Shown: positions 37,533 through 47,165, numbered from the stretch's first letter. The stretch is 64,000 nt of DNA from Flavobacterium noncentrifugens (GCF_900100375.1 NZ_FNEZ01000006.1:171435-235434); one strand, 5' to 3'. The notes: generated by a model not told the origin, from the letters alone. A program made the numbers and translations.

Positions 37533-37946
37533 ATGATCCAGAGAATCCAAACCGTTTACCTTGCTGCCGCCTTGCTTATAAGTAGCGCTTTGCCCTTTGC
37601 TTTCCCGCTTTGGACACTTCAGGGCAACGTTGATTTCTACTTTATGCAAAGCATTTTGTATGCTGCATTTTTTGGATTGAGCGCCGCTTTATCTCTGCTC
37701 GCAATCTTATCATACGCCAAGAGGCAAAATCAATTTGTAATCAACAGATTGAATATCATATTGAATTTAATTTTATTAGGATTATTTGTATATCGCTCAC
37801 TAAACTTATCTGGAGAAGCCGTTATGGTTTCAGAGAAAGGTATTGGGATGTTTCTACCTATTGTTTCTATCGTTTTTTTAGTGTTGGCCAACAAAGCCAT
37901 CAAAAAGGATGAAGATCTCGTAAAATCTGTGGACCGATTGAGATAA
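37533..37946 (+). CDS. DUF4293 membrane protein
   Basis: 137 residues, four membrane helices: MIQRIQTVYLAAALLISSAL, a second at about 48-68, a third at 78-95 and a fourth at 108-122, with a short charged tail. This matches DUF4293, a family of unknown role that usually sits beside rho in flavobacteria, as here (divergent). Confidence 0.8.
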   Translation: MIQRIQTVYLAAALLISSALPFAFPLWTLQGNVDFYFMQSILYAAFFGLSAALSLLAILSYAKRQNQFVINRLNIILNLILLGLFVYRSLNLSGEAVMVSEKGIGMFLPIVSIVFLVLANKAIKKDEDLVKSVDRLR

Positions 37947-37975
37947 ACCTATAAACTTAGTTTATTTAGTGCGAA

Positions 37976-38008
37976 GAAAAACCTGGACAATGTCTGGGTT
38001 TTTTTTGA
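37976..38008 (+). terminator. Terminator after the DUF4293 gene
   Basis: AAAAACCTGGACA and TGTCTGGGTTTTTTTT form an imperfect stem with a T tail. Confidence 0.7.
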
Positions 38009-38090
38009 TTGTATATATTTGAAAATTGCTAAAAATACTCTTAGGTTATATCGATTTAAGTGTTAAATTTGAGCAACTGAACCAAAAAGA

Positions 38091-38750
38091 ATGAGCACTA
38101 AGAAAATACGCATTTTCCTGGCCGACGATCATCAGGTATTGATTGACGGAATGAAATCTGTGTTGGCCACTACTTCTGATCTTGAATTTGTAGGTTCTGC
38201 TTCAAATGGCCTGAATGTCATTGCCGATGCCGTTAAAACAAAGACCGATATACTGGTGATAGACATTAATATGCCTGAAAAAGACGGCATCTCTTTGCTA
38301 AAAGATTATTCGCAAAACGAGTTCCCATTCCGTATTATAGTGCTGTCGAGTTATGACGATATCAAACTGATCAAAGAAGTCATGAAACTGGGCGCCAGTG
38401 GCTATTTAACGAAGCAATGTGCCGGAGAAGACATTCTCGAAGCCATACATACCGTTGCAAATGGGGAATTTTATTATTGCAAAACGGTTCGCGATAAAAT
38501 ATTCGCATCCTTTGCAAATCCACAGAAAAACAACTCCGGCAGCAACAGCCATTCCGTTTTAACAGAGCGGGAACTTGAGATCATTAAACTGATTTCGATG
38601 GAATACAGCGGAAAAGAAATCGGCGAAGCGCTTTCCATAAGTTCCCATACCGTGGAAACGCACCGCAAAAACCTGATGAAAAAACTCGAAGTCAAAAACA
38701 CTATCGGACTCGTAAAATATGCACTCAAAAACAATTTAATTAACCAATAA
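38091..38750 (+). CDS. NarL/FixJ-family response regulator
   Basis: 219 residues. Receiver domain: Asp12-Asp13 acidic pair (LADDHQVLIDG), phospho-acceptor Asp58 in VIDINMPEKDG, and Lys in YLTKQCAGED. The C-terminal LuxR-type helix-turn-helix is LTERELEIIKLISMEYSGKE through SSHTVETHRKNLMKKL. It is activated by the histidine kinase two genes downstream, with which it shares a strand and close spacing. Confidence 0.9.
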   Translation: MSTKKIRIFLADDHQVLIDGMKSVLATTSDLEFVGSASNGLNVIADAVKTKTDILVIDINMPEKDGISLLKDYSQNEFPFRIIVLSSYDDIKLIKEVMKLGASGYLTKQCAGEDILEAIHTVANGEFYYCKTVRDKIFASFANPQKNNSGSNSHSVLTERELEIIKLISMEYSGKEIGEALSISSHTVETHRKNLMKKLEVKNTIGLVKYALKNNLINQ

Positions 38751-38761
38751 AACATAAAGAA

Positions 38762-39040
38762 ATGGATATCGTTACCAACTATTGCGTAGAATACAAGTCT
38801 GCAATCGCTTTTGATGTTACTTTTGAAATCCCTAATAATTGTGTGTATTCACAAAGTATCTCTTTGAAGATTAATTACATAACCGTACAATTACAGCCGG
38901 GACAAACTGTACCCTCAAATATTTTCGTTCAATGCAAAGTAACGATAGCACCTATTGATGGTAAACTTAGTGTCTACTTTGTTCAGATTTGTGATGGAAA
39001 AACGTCAAACAAGCCAAAAGTTACAGTTGATAATATCTAA
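38762..39040 (+). CDS. Hypothetical 92-residue protein between regulator and kinase
   Basis: 92 residues starting at ATG 38762, 11 bp after the response regulator. It is beta-rich: SIAFDVTFEIPNNCV-like and VQLQPGQTVPSNIFVQCKVT, with four Cys and no signal peptide. Its last 47 bp overlap the likely start of the kinase gene in another frame, implying translational coupling. I do not know the family; it may be an accessory protein of the two-component pair. Confidence 0.5.
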   Translation: MDIVTNYCVEYKSAIAFDVTFEIPNNCVYSQSISLKINYITVQLQPGQTVPSNIFVQCKVTIAPIDGKLSVYFVQICDGKTSNKPKVTVDNI

Positions 39041-40790
39041 GACTTATCATTTAAAGATTTTTATAATTTTCATTTTTTTCTGTAGTGGTTCTATTTCAGC
39101 TAGAACTGCTACAGATTCTATTGGAATATACTTAGCTAAAAATGAAGACCTTAAAGCTTTAAAATATGCAATAAATCAGTCAGACTATTTATTTAAGAAC
39201 AAATTATATAATAAATGGTGTGCCAATAACATCCAAAAAAGTAAAATTTACCTCAAACTCAACGACCATCAAAAAGCAATAGGCGTGCTGTTTGAGACAC
39301 TCAAATTTACTGAGAAAAAACAACTTAAGTTTGAAAAAGTACTAGTCTTCAACGAAATTGGAAAAGTCTATCAACTCACTTTAGACAAGACCAAATCATA
39401 CAAATATTTTAAAAGCGCCGAAAACATGGCAATGGAATTGGGTAATGATACTTTAAAAGCGTATTGCCAACAAGGCCTTTTTGTACATTCTATGGCACAA
39501 AATAATGAAACTAGTGCTAGATTTTACATGAAAAGCATTAAGGATTTATATAAGAACAATGGAAACAGTGATCAGATTTATAGGAGTTATAGCAATTATG
39601 CCAGCTATAATTTTAAATTTGGTCAAGGAGAACTTGCAAAAAAATACCTTGACACGGCCATTTATTATGCCAGTAAAAACAGAAAGATAAAATACCTCAA
39701 AGTTTGTTATGCCAATCTCGGCTATTATTATTTCACCGTTGAAAAAAATTTCAAAAAAGGAGAAGAACAATACCTTAAAAGCTTGGCATTAACACCAAAA
39801 GACACCATTTCTCAAGATGCAACAGATGACTATCTGAATTTATCGTATGCCTATGAGCAAATGAATGACTTTAAAACTGCAAATAAATACATGATGAAAT
39901 ATATCGATAATATGGTCATCATCTACCAGGACAAAGTCAACTCCAACCTTCGCGACGCCGAAACGCGCTACCAAATCGAAAAAGTCGAAACCGAATACAA
40001 AAAGCGCCAACAGGAACTCCTCGAAGAACAATCAAAAAACCAAAAGATTTTCCTCGTCATCATCGCACTGATCATCATACTATCCATATTATTGTATTTC
40101 TTTTTACAGAACATGCGCCTCAAGGAGAAAAATAAATTCAAAGACATCGAAAGCCGCGTTCAGCAAAACATCATCAATGCCACCATCGACGGACAGGAAC
40201 TGGAACGCAAGAAAATCGCAAGTGTATTACACGACAACATCAGCGCGCAGCTTTCCTCAGCAGGCTTACACCTTTCCGCCTTTTCGGCGATTACAAAAAC
40301 CGATTCGCAGGAAATTGCAAAGACCCGCGCCATTTTAAAAGAAGCGCATGATAAAGTGCGTGACTTGTCACACGAATTGCTTCCGGTATTGCTAGCGAAA
40401 TTCGGATTGCTGTATGCCTTGCAGGATTTGTGCGAAAAAAATTCCAATTCGCTGCTGCATTTTGAATATTCCGGAAACGTTTTCACGTTCAAAAGATTCA
40501 ACGAAGAATTTGAAATGAAGGTCTATTTTATCGTCACCGAATTGCTGAACAACATCCTCAAGCACAGCGAAGCAACTGAGGCTGAACTTACAATAAATGA
40601 AGAAAAAAGCCAACTCAAAATCACCGTAAAAGACAACGGCAAAGGCTTTAAAACTACAAAAACCACCGACGAAGGTTTCGGTCTCACGCAAATCCGCGCC
40701 AGGATCCAAAATATGAATGGCACTTTTAAAGTCGATTCAAAACCTGACCACGGCACAACCGTAACATTAAATATTCCGGTTGTTGAATGA
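38994..40790 (+). CDS. TPR-containing sensor histidine kinase (HisKA_3 type)
   Basis: 598 residues if started at ATG 38994; ATG 38958 is also possible. After an N-terminal hydrophobic segment (FIIFIFFCSGSIS), residues about 50-325 are TPR-like helical repeats outside the membrane. A second helix (FLVIIALIIILSILLYFFLQ, about residue 360) leads to the DHp motif ERKKIASVLHDNISAQLSSA with the phospho-His. The ATPase has ELLNNILKHS (N box), DNGKGFK (G1) and GFGLTQIRARI (G2). It phosphorylates the NarL-type regulator encoded upstream. Confidence 0.87.
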   Translation: MEKRQTSQKLQLIISKTYHLKIFIIFIFFCSGSISARTATDSIGIYLAKNEDLKALKYAINQSDYLFKNKLYNKWCANNIQKSKIYLKLNDHQKAIGVLFETLKFTEKKQLKFEKVLVFNEIGKVYQLTLDKTKSYKYFKSAENMAMELGNDTLKAYCQQGLFVHSMAQNNETSARFYMKSIKDLYKNNGNSDQIYRSYSNYASYNFKFGQGELAKKYLDTAIYYASKNRKIKYLKVCYANLGYYYFTVEKNFKKGEEQYLKSLALTPKDTISQDATDDYLNLSYAYEQMNDFKTANKYMMKYIDNMVIIYQDKVNSNLRDAETRYQIEKVETEYKKRQQELLEEQSKNQKIFLVIIALIIILSILLYFFLQNMRLKEKNKFKDIESRVQQNIINATIDGQELERKKIASVLHDNISAQLSSAGLHLSAFSAITKTDSQEIAKTRAILKEAHDKVRDLSHELLPVLLAKFGLLYALQDLCEKNSNSLLHFEYSGNVFTFKRFNEEFEMKVYFIVTELLNNILKHSEATEAELTINEEKSQLKITVKDNGKGFKTTKTTDEGFGLTQIRARIQNMNGTFKVDSKPDHGTTVTLNIPVVE

Positions 40791-41288
40791 TCAAACGCGT
40801 TTCGGCGTCTCAATAATCTCCAGGTCTTTAATTTTATCGCCGTCAATTACAAAACGCAACATTGTTCGAACCTGATGGAAACCATGAATTCCCGTCGCAC
40901 CCGGATTCATGTGTAGCAAATTGTACTTTTTGTCAAACATCACTTTTAAAATATGCGAATGCCCGCAAATGAATAATTTTGGCGGGTTTTTCTCCATTTC
41001 GGCACGAACCGCCGGATTGTATTTTCCGGGATAACCGCCAATATGCGTAATCCAAACATCAACGCCTTCACACATGAAACGGTTGTGCAACGGAAATTCC
41101 ATCCGCGCTTTATCGTCGTCAATATTGCCATAAACAGCACGAAGTGGCTTAATGTTTTTGAGCATATCGGTCACAACTAAATCGCCAATATCGCCAGCAT
41201 GCCAGATCTCATCAGCATTCGCGGCATGTTTCAAGATCGTATCGTCAATATAACTGTGCGTATCCGAAAGCAGAAGTATTTTTTTCAT
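40791..41288 (-). CDS. YfcE/MJ0936-type metallophosphoesterase
   Basis: 165 residues. The dimetal phosphoesterase motifs are all present: LLSDTHS (D-x-H), HAGDIGD (GD), YGNIDDD (GN-D), THIGG and CGHSH (GH-H). Members hydrolyse phosphodiesters in the cytoplasm; the physiological substrate is unknown. It is convergent with the sensor kinase and ends exactly one base after it. Confidence 0.85.
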   Translation of the reverse strand: MKKILLLSDTHSYIDDTILKHAANADEIWHAGDIGDLVVTDMLKNIKPLRAVYGNIDDDKARMEFPLHNRFMCEGVDVWITHIGGYPGKYNPAVRAEMEKNPPKLFICGHSHILKVMFDKKYNLLHMNPGATGIHGFHQVRTMLRFVIDGDKIKDLEIIETPKRV

Positions 41289-41337
41289 ACAAATATTATT
41301 TTTCCTTAATTGTCATTTCGACTGAAAAGAGAAATCA

Positions 41338-41415
41338 GGAGCTGTTTCCTGCTGTCCGCTATATCTTTTGCTCCGCTGCGCTGCACAAAAGGATGCCGCT
41401 TCCATCAGGGCTAGG
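41338..41415 (-). repeat. REP-like dispersed element, copy B
   Basis: GGAGCTGTTTCCTGCTGTCC, an inner CTTTTGCTCCGCTGCGCTGC hairpin, and GCTTCCATCAGGGCTAGGG. Same orientation as copy A. It lies between the metallophosphoesterase and truA genes. Confidence 0.78.
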
Positions 41416-41536
41416 GAATTTCAGTAAAATTAAACAATTGGTTTCAAAACCGAATTAACATTTTGTTGCATTTCAACCTGGGAAACCAAACCATTAAATT
41501 AAGTATCTTTGTAGCCGATTAAAACCAACACAGCTT

Positions 41537-42319
41537 TTGAGGTATTTTATAAAACTGGCATACAACGGAACCCATTACCACGGTTGGCAATACCAGCCAA
41601 ACGCGGCCTCTGTGCAGGAAACCCTGAACAAAGCGCTGTCTGTCATACTCAACACCGAAATCGATGTCATGGGCGCTGGCCGCACCGATACCGGCGTACA
41701 CGCAAGGGAAATGTTCGCGCACTTCGACACCGAAAAAGCATTTGATCCCGAAAATTTAGTCCACAAAGCAAATTCATTTTTACCAAAAGACATTGTTCTT
41801 TATGATGTTTTCGCAGTTCACGATGATGCGCATGCGCGATTCGATGCAAAAAAACGCACATACGAATACCACATCCACACATTTAAAAATGTTTTCTTGC
41901 AGGATTTAAGTTGGCATTGCCCGCAAAAACTCGATGTCTCAAAAATGAACGAAGCGGCTAAATTATTATTAAGCCACACCGATTTCGAATGTTTTTCAAA
42001 AGTGCATACCGATGTAAATACTTTCAACTGCAACATTACCGAAGCTTTCTGGAAACAGGAGAATGACAAACTCATCTTTACAATTGCTGCCGACCGCTTT
42101 CTCCGCAATATGGTTCGTGCGATTGTCGGAACTTTAATAAATGTGGGCATTGGAAAACTTTCAGTCGAAGATTTCAACGCCGTCATCGAAAGCAAAAAAC
42201 GAAGTGAAGCAGGATTTTCCGTGCCTGCCCACGGTTTGTATCTAACGGAAATCAAATACGATTATAGCAACAACAATGCTGTTCTGAAACCGGAAACAGC
42301 CGTAAATACCGAGTCCTAG
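41537..42319 (+). CDS. truA: tRNA pseudouridine synthase A
   Basis: 260 residues from a TTG start, the only start that keeps the conserved opening (MRYFIKLAYNGTHYHGWQYQ). It isomerises U38-U40 in tRNA anticodon arms. The catalytic Asp lies in GAGRTDTGVHAREMFAHFD. RFLRNMVRAIVGTLINVG completes the signature. Followed by REP-like copy C and the ABC transporter gene. Confidence 0.92.
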   Translation: MRYFIKLAYNGTHYHGWQYQPNAASVQETLNKALSVILNTEIDVMGAGRTDTGVHAREMFAHFDTEKAFDPENLVHKANSFLPKDIVLYDVFAVHDDAHARFDAKKRTYEYHIHTFKNVFLQDLSWHCPQKLDVSKMNEAAKLLLSHTDFECFSKVHTDVNTFNCNITEAFWKQENDKLIFTIAADRFLRNMVRAIVGTLINVGIGKLSVEDFNAVIESKKRSEAGFSVPAHGLYLTEIKYDYSNNNAVLKPETAVNTES

Positions 42320-42404
42320 CCCCGATAGAAGCGGAAATCCTTTTTATTTTTAGTGAGGCACGAACAAAATAAAAAGATTGCAGCGGATAGCGGGAACAGC
42401 TCCC
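42315..42404 (+). repeat. REP-like dispersed element, copy C
   Basis: CTAGCCCCGATAGAAGCGG, inner arms AATCCTTTTTATTTT and AAAATAAAAAGATT, and AGCGGATAGCGGGAACAGC. It begins inside the last codons and stop of truA and ends 12 bp before the ABC transporter start. Confidence 0.8.
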
Positions 42405-42415
42405 AAAAAAAATAA

Positions 42416-44182
42416 ATGAAAGCAAAAGCATTCGATACCAAAATATTTAAAAGAATTCTGGAATATACCAAACCGTACCAGCGGCGGTTCAATGGCGTGG
42501 TATTTTTCGCGATCGCGTTGTCGGTTTTCGCAGCGCTTCGCCCCTATTTGCTGAAGCATACCGTGGATGGCTACATTCAGCATCATGATGCAAAAGGCTT
42601 ATTATCATACATCGTTTTGATGTTTGTCGTGCTTCTGGCAGAGGTTTTTTCGCAGTTTTATTTTGTGTACTGGGCCAACTGGCTCGGTCAGGATATTGTG
42701 AAAGACATCCGCAACAAATTGTTCAGGCACATGCTGAGTTTCAGGATGAAATATTACGACAATGCGCCGGTTGGGCAGCTTGTGACGCGTTCTGTATCTG
42801 ATATCGAATCGATTGCACGGATTTTCAGCCAGGGTTTGTTCATGATCATCAGCGACCTTTTAAAAATGGTGATCGTACTGATTTTCATGTTTTGCATGAA
42901 CTGGAAATTGTCATGGATCGTGATTCTTGCGATGCCAGTTTTGGTCATTATTACACGCGTTTTCCAGAAAAAAATGCAACTCGCTTTTGAAGAAGTGCGC
43001 ACGCAGGTGGCCAATATGAACACGTTTGTTCAGGAACGCGTAACCGGAATGAAGATCGTGCAATTGTTTAACCGTGAAGACATTGAGGCCGATAAATTCA
43101 GCGTCATCAACCAAAAACACAACCACGCCTGGATCAAGACCATTTTATACAACTCGATCTTTTTCCCGATCGCCGATATCATTTCGTCGCTGACATTAGG
43201 ATTTGTCGTTTGGTATGGCGGCGCGCGGATTCTGGGTGGCGATGCGACCACGACTTTCGGGGATTTGTTTACGTATACGATGTTCATTGGAATGCTTTTT
43301 AACCCGCTCAGGCAGATTGCAGATAAGTTTAATGAGATGCAACTCGGAATGATTTCAGCGAACCGCGTGTTTGAAATCCTCGATACCAAAGACCAGATTC
43401 AGGATACCGGAACGCATGAAGCACCGGTTTTTAAAGGCGACATCAGTTTTAAAGACGTGCATTTTGGATATATTGAAGGCGAAGAAGTGATTAAAGGCAT
43501 CAGCCTGAATGTCAAAGCCGGAGAAACCATTGCGATTGTTGGCGCAACCGGAGCAGGAAAATCTACCATTATCAATTTGCTGAACCGATTTTACGAGATC
43601 AATGCCGGCGAAATTTGTATAGACGGAAAAAACATTGACGACTATACATTAGCTTCAATCAGGAAGCAAATCGCTGTGGTTTTACAGGATGTTTTCCTGT
43701 TTGCAGATACGATCCTGAACAACATCACCCTGAATAATCCTGAAATTACAATGGAAGACGTCGTGACTTCTGCTAAACGCATTGGCGTGCACGAATTTAT
43801 CATGAGCCTGCCAAACGGTTACAATTATAATGTAAAAGAACGCGGCGTGATGTTGTCGTCAGGGCAGCGTCAGTTGATCGCTTTCCTTCGGGCGTATGTG
43901 AGCAATCCGAGTATTTTGATTCTGGATGAAGCGACCTCGTCTATCGATACATATTCTGAAGAATTGATCCAACGTGCGACTGAAACGATTACCAAAGGGC
44001 GCACTTCGATTGTGATCGCGCACAGATTGGCAACAATCGTAAACGCCGATAAAATTGTCGTCATGGACAAAGGCCACATTGTAGAACAGGGAAGCCACGC
44101 CGAACTATTAAACCGTGAAACCGGATTTTACAAAAACCTGTATTATTCGCAGTTTTTGGTGGAAGCGCGTGAGGAAGAATAA
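42416..44182 (+). CDS. ABC exporter, permease-ATPase fusion (MsbA-like)
   Basis: 588 residues, a half-transporter that should dimerise. Six membrane helices lie in residues about 20-310. The nucleotide-binding domain has Walker A IVGATGAGKSTIINL, Q loop VLQDVFLFADT, the signature LSSGQRQLIAF (LSSGQ form) and Walker B SILILDEATSSID. It probably exports lipids or hydrophobic compounds; the substrate cannot be told from sequence. Confidence 0.87.
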   Translation: MKAKAFDTKIFKRILEYTKPYQRRFNGVVFFAIALSVFAALRPYLLKHTVDGYIQHHDAKGLLSYIVLMFVVLLAEVFSQFYFVYWANWLGQDIVKDIRNKLFRHMLSFRMKYYDNAPVGQLVTRSVSDIESIARIFSQGLFMIISDLLKMVIVLIFMFCMNWKLSWIVILAMPVLVIITRVFQKKMQLAFEEVRTQVANMNTFVQERVTGMKIVQLFNREDIEADKFSVINQKHNHAWIKTILYNSIFFPIADIISSLTLGFVVWYGGARILGGDATTTFGDLFTYTMFIGMLFNPLRQIADKFNEMQLGMISANRVFEILDTKDQIQDTGTHEAPVFKGDISFKDVHFGYIEGEEVIKGISLNVKAGETIAIVGATGAGKSTIINLLNRFYEINAGEICIDGKNIDDYTLASIRKQIAVVLQDVFLFADTILNNITLNNPEITMEDVVTSAKRIGVHEFIMSLPNGYNYNVKERGVMLSSGQRQLIAFLRAYVSNPSILILDEATSSIDTYSEELIQRATETITKGRTSIVIAHRLATIVNADKIVVMDKGHIVEQGSHAELLNRETGFYKNLYYSQFLVEAREEE

Positions 44183-44254
44183 ATATAGCGGAATAGCCAG
44201 AAATCAGTATTGGGATACAGGGCAAATAAGTGACTACAAATTAAAAAGCATAGC

Positions 44255-44437
44255 TTGACAAACGCAAAGGGTAAGCTCGCAAACGCAGAGAGTAAGCTCG
44301 CAAATGTAAAAGCTCAGTTCACAAACGCAAAAGGCAAGCTCGCAAATGCAAAGGGCAAGCTCGCAGATGCAAAGGGTAAGTTCGCAAATGCAAAGGATAA
44401 CTTCACAATTGAAAATGATGGCTTCGCAAATGCAAGG
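44255..44437. repeat. 21-bp minisatellite with an open heptad frame
   Basis: About eight and a half imperfect copies of a 21-bp unit (CTCGCAAATGCAAAGGGCAAG type) lie between the ABC transporter and lpdA. On the plus strand they read as heptads LANAKGK, LADAKGK, FTNAKGK and so on, but the frame has no ATG, only a TTG at 44255, and ends near 44479. The minus strand is also open through the repeats (CICELAL type). It is more likely a degenerate minisatellite than a gene. Confidence 0.7.
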
Positions 44438-44615
44438 CTTTCTATCCCAGAACCGAAAGACAAACACGATAATTGCTGAAGCGAAATCAATATCGCAGGC
44501 CAATAATTTTTCTGTAAGCAAATAAATAACTAATTTCGTAACCGGAAAATTTAAAGCAAAATGAAACACCTGAATTTGTGTTTCATCCAACATTAAAACA
44601 ATAAAAAAATACCAA

Positions 44616-46001
44616 ATGAAATACGACATTATAGTTTTAGGAAGCGGCCCGGGCGGATATGTTGCAGCGATCAGAGCAGCACAACTCGGATTTAAAACTG
44701 CGATCATAGAAAAAGAAAACCTTGGCGGAATTTGTTTAAACTGGGGTTGTATCCCAACGAAAGCACTTCTAAAATCGGCTCAGGTTTTTGATTATTTAAA
44801 GCATGCTGCGGATTACGGACTCACCGTAAATGAATTTGACAAAGACTTTGGAGCAGTAATCCAACGTTCCCGTGGCGTTGCCGATGGTATGAGCAAAGGG
44901 ATCCAGTTCCTGATGAAAAAAAATAAAATTGACGTTGTCATGGGAACCGGAAAATTAAAACCGGGGAAGAAAATCGACGTGACAGTTGACGGCACCACAA
45001 CCGAATATTCAGCCGATCATATCATTATTGCAACCGGCGCACGTTCACGCGAATTGCCGAACCTTCCACAAGACGGGAAAAAAGTCATCGGTTACAGGCA
45101 GGCGATGAACTTGCCAACACAGCCAAAATCGATGATCGTTGTTGGTTCAGGCGCCATCGGAGTTGAATTTGCGCACTTCTACAACTCTATGGGAACTGAA
45201 GTAACTATTGTTGAATTTTTGCCGAACATCGTTCCGTTAGAAGATGAGGACGTTTCCAAACAAATGGAGCGTTCGATGAAAAAAGCGGGTGTGAAAATCA
45301 TGACCAATTCGGCTGTAGAAAGAATCGATACGACCGGAAACGGTGTAAAAGCATTCGTAAAAACGGCAAAAGGCGAAGAAATCATCGAAGCAGAAATTTT
45401 GCTTTCTGCAGTTGGGATCAAAACAAATATCGAAAACATCGGACTTGAAGAATGCGGCATCGCAACCGATCGTGATAAAATTTTAGTGAACGATTTCTAC
45501 CAGACAAATATTCCCGGATATTATGCGATTGGTGACGTAGTTCCTGGCCAGGCTTTGGCGCACGTCGCTTCTGCCGAAGGCATTACTTGCGTGGAAAAGA
45601 TCGCAGGTTTGCATGTAGACAAAATCGATTACGGAAACATTCCTGGCTGTACGTATGCCACGCCTGAAATCGCTTCTGTCGGCTTGACCGAAAAACAGGC
45701 GAAAGAAAAAGGATACGAACTCAAAATCGGAAAATTCCCTTTCACAGCATCCGGAAAAGCTAAAGCTGCCGGAACGCCAGATGGTTTTGTGAAAGTAATT
45801 TTCGACGCCAAATATGGCGAATGGCTGGGCTGCCACATGATTGGCGCAGGCGTTACCGATATGATCGCCGAGGCAGTTGTAGCGCGTAAACTGGAAACAA
45901 CCGGACATGAGATCATTAAATCAATTCACCCGCACCCAACGATGAGCGAGGCAATTATGGAAGCTGCGGCTGATGCTTACGGCGAAGTGATTCACCTTTA
46001 G
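44616..46001 (+). CDS. lpdA: Dihydrolipoyl dehydrogenase
   Basis: 461 residues. It reoxidises dihydrolipoamide of 2-oxoacid dehydrogenase complexes with NAD. FAD-binding GSGPGGYVAAIRAAQLG at the start, redox disulfide in GGICLNWGCIPTKALL, NAD-binding GSGAIGVEFAHFY, and the C-terminal catalytic HPHPTMSEAIMEA are all intact. It is monocistronic with a terminator. Confidence 0.94.
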   Translation: MKYDIIVLGSGPGGYVAAIRAAQLGFKTAIIEKENLGGICLNWGCIPTKALLKSAQVFDYLKHAADYGLTVNEFDKDFGAVIQRSRGVADGMSKGIQFLMKKNKIDVVMGTGKLKPGKKIDVTVDGTTTEYSADHIIIATGARSRELPNLPQDGKKVIGYRQAMNLPTQPKSMIVVGSGAIGVEFAHFYNSMGTEVTIVEFLPNIVPLEDEDVSKQMERSMKKAGVKIMTNSAVERIDTTGNGVKAFVKTAKGEEIIEAEILLSAVGIKTNIENIGLEECGIATDRDKILVNDFYQTNIPGYYAIGDVVPGQALAHVASAEGITCVEKIAGLHVDKIDYGNIPGCTYATPEIASVGLTEKQAKEKGYELKIGKFPFTASGKAKAAGTPDGFVKVIFDAKYGEWLGCHMIGAGVTDMIAEAVVARKLETTGHEIIKSIHPHPTMSEAIMEAAADAYGEVIHL

Positions 46002-46042
46002 TCAATTGATATGCATAATAGAAATTATTCAGATTGTGAATA

Positions 46043-46070
46043 GAAAAATCCGCTTCATGCGGATTTTTTG
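46043..46070 (+). terminator. Terminator after lpdA
   Basis: AAAAATCCGC, TTCAT and GCGGATTTTTT. Confidence 0.85.
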
Positions 46071-46124
46071 TTGTTTGTATTTAGCCTAAAAACTTATCTT
46101 TACTTAAATTAAAAATCAACTTTT

Positions 46125-46356
46125 ATGTCATTTCAGGCGTATCTCGAGAATGTCAAAAGTAAAACCAGGAACGGCCCTGCTGAATTTAGAAAACTGGCTG
46201 AAGGATGAGGATTTACTTAAAATATTAAATTGAAACCTAACGTCAAAGCCGGTGAAATTCATTACGTGGCTGAAATAAGATTTTAACCTCGGACATGGCC
46301 ATGGATGACGATTTTATGCATTGCTGAAAGGCATTAAGATGAAAAACAGTAAATAA
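46125..46356 (+). pseudogene. Decayed DUF4287-like gene
   Basis: From ATG 46125 the frame reads MSFQAYLENVKSKTRNGPAE, then FRKLAEG and a stop. Beyond it, in other frames, are KLKPNVKAGEI and NLGHGHG, then YALLKGIK and a TAA at 46354. These pieces, in order, match the small DUF4287 proteins (about 70 residues, tail with LGHGHAMAIYALLKG). At least three frame breaks or stops interrupt it, so it is a remnant. Its last codon overlaps the start of the esterase gene. Confidence 0.7.
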
Positions 46357-47165
46357 TGAAAAAATATATTTTTTTGGCTGCAGTATTTTGCAGCTTGATT
46401 GCGAATGCACAACTTAAAACCGAAAGCAATGTGCCGTTTGCCATTGGTGAAAGCCGGACAATTGAATCGAAAATCCTTAATGAAAACCGGACTTTAAATA
46501 TTTATCTTCCGAATGGTTTTGATAAAAATAAAAGCCATTCGGTGATTTATTTGCCTGATGGTTCGGCTAATGAAGATTTTCTGCATATCGTTGGGTTGGT
46601 ACAATTTTTCCACATGCAATTGAACATGCCTGATTTTATCGTTGTTGGGATTGCGAATGTAGACCGCAAGCGCGATTTTACATTTCCGACTACAAACCAA
46701 GCCGACAAAAAGCAATATCCGACAACGGGAAGTTCAGAGAAATTCATTTCCTTTTTAGAAAATGAATTGCAGCCTTATGTTGAAGCAAATTTTAAAACAA
46801 CCGGAACAAAATACCTGATCGGACAATCGCTCGGTGGATTACTGGCGACTGAAATTTTAATCAAAAAACCCAATTTGTTCACGCATTATTTTATCATCAG
46901 TCCAAGCCTGTGGTGGGATGATGAATCTTTGCTGAAATTGGCCGAGTCGAATTTTTCGAAAAATGATTACAGTAAAACTTATGTTTATGTTTCAGTTGGT
47001 TCAGAAGGAAAAGTCATGGAGAACGATGCAAAATCTTTAGCTGATTTGCTGTCGAAAACAAAAATGAAAACTGATTTTTTACCATTACCTAAAGAAAACC
47101 ATGCAACGATTTTGCATGAAAGCATGTATCAGGCATTTAAGATCCAGTTTCCTTACAAACCTTAA
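46356..47165 (+). CDS. Secreted alpha/beta-hydrolase esterase (Fes/EstD-like)
   Basis: 269 residues with a signal peptide (LIANAQ). Nucleophile Ser is in GQSLGGLLATE; VIYLPDGSANEDFLHIV and ISPSLWWDDESLL are typical of the enterochelin-esterase-like group, and the catalytic His is probably in PKENHATILHES. It likely cleaves an ester or siderophore in the periplasm. It starts within the stop of the decayed DUF4287 gene. Confidence 0.8.
   Translation: MKKYIFLAAVFCSLIANAQLKTESNVPFAIGESRTIESKILNENRTLNIYLPNGFDKNKSHSVIYLPDGSANEDFLHIVGLVQFFHMQLNMPDFIVVGIANVDRKRDFTFPTTNQADKKQYPTTGSSEKFISFLENELQPYVEANFKTTGTKYLIGQSLGGLLATEILIKKPNLFTHYFIISPSLWWDDESLLKLAESNFSKNDYSKTYVYVSVGSEGKVMENDAKSLADLLSKTKMKTDFLPLPKENHATILHESMYQAFKIQFPYKP

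Noticed and set aside
44234..44707. Cys-rich minus-strand frame across the minisatellite
   Set aside because: It reads antisense through the start of lpdA and is explained by the 21-bp repeat.
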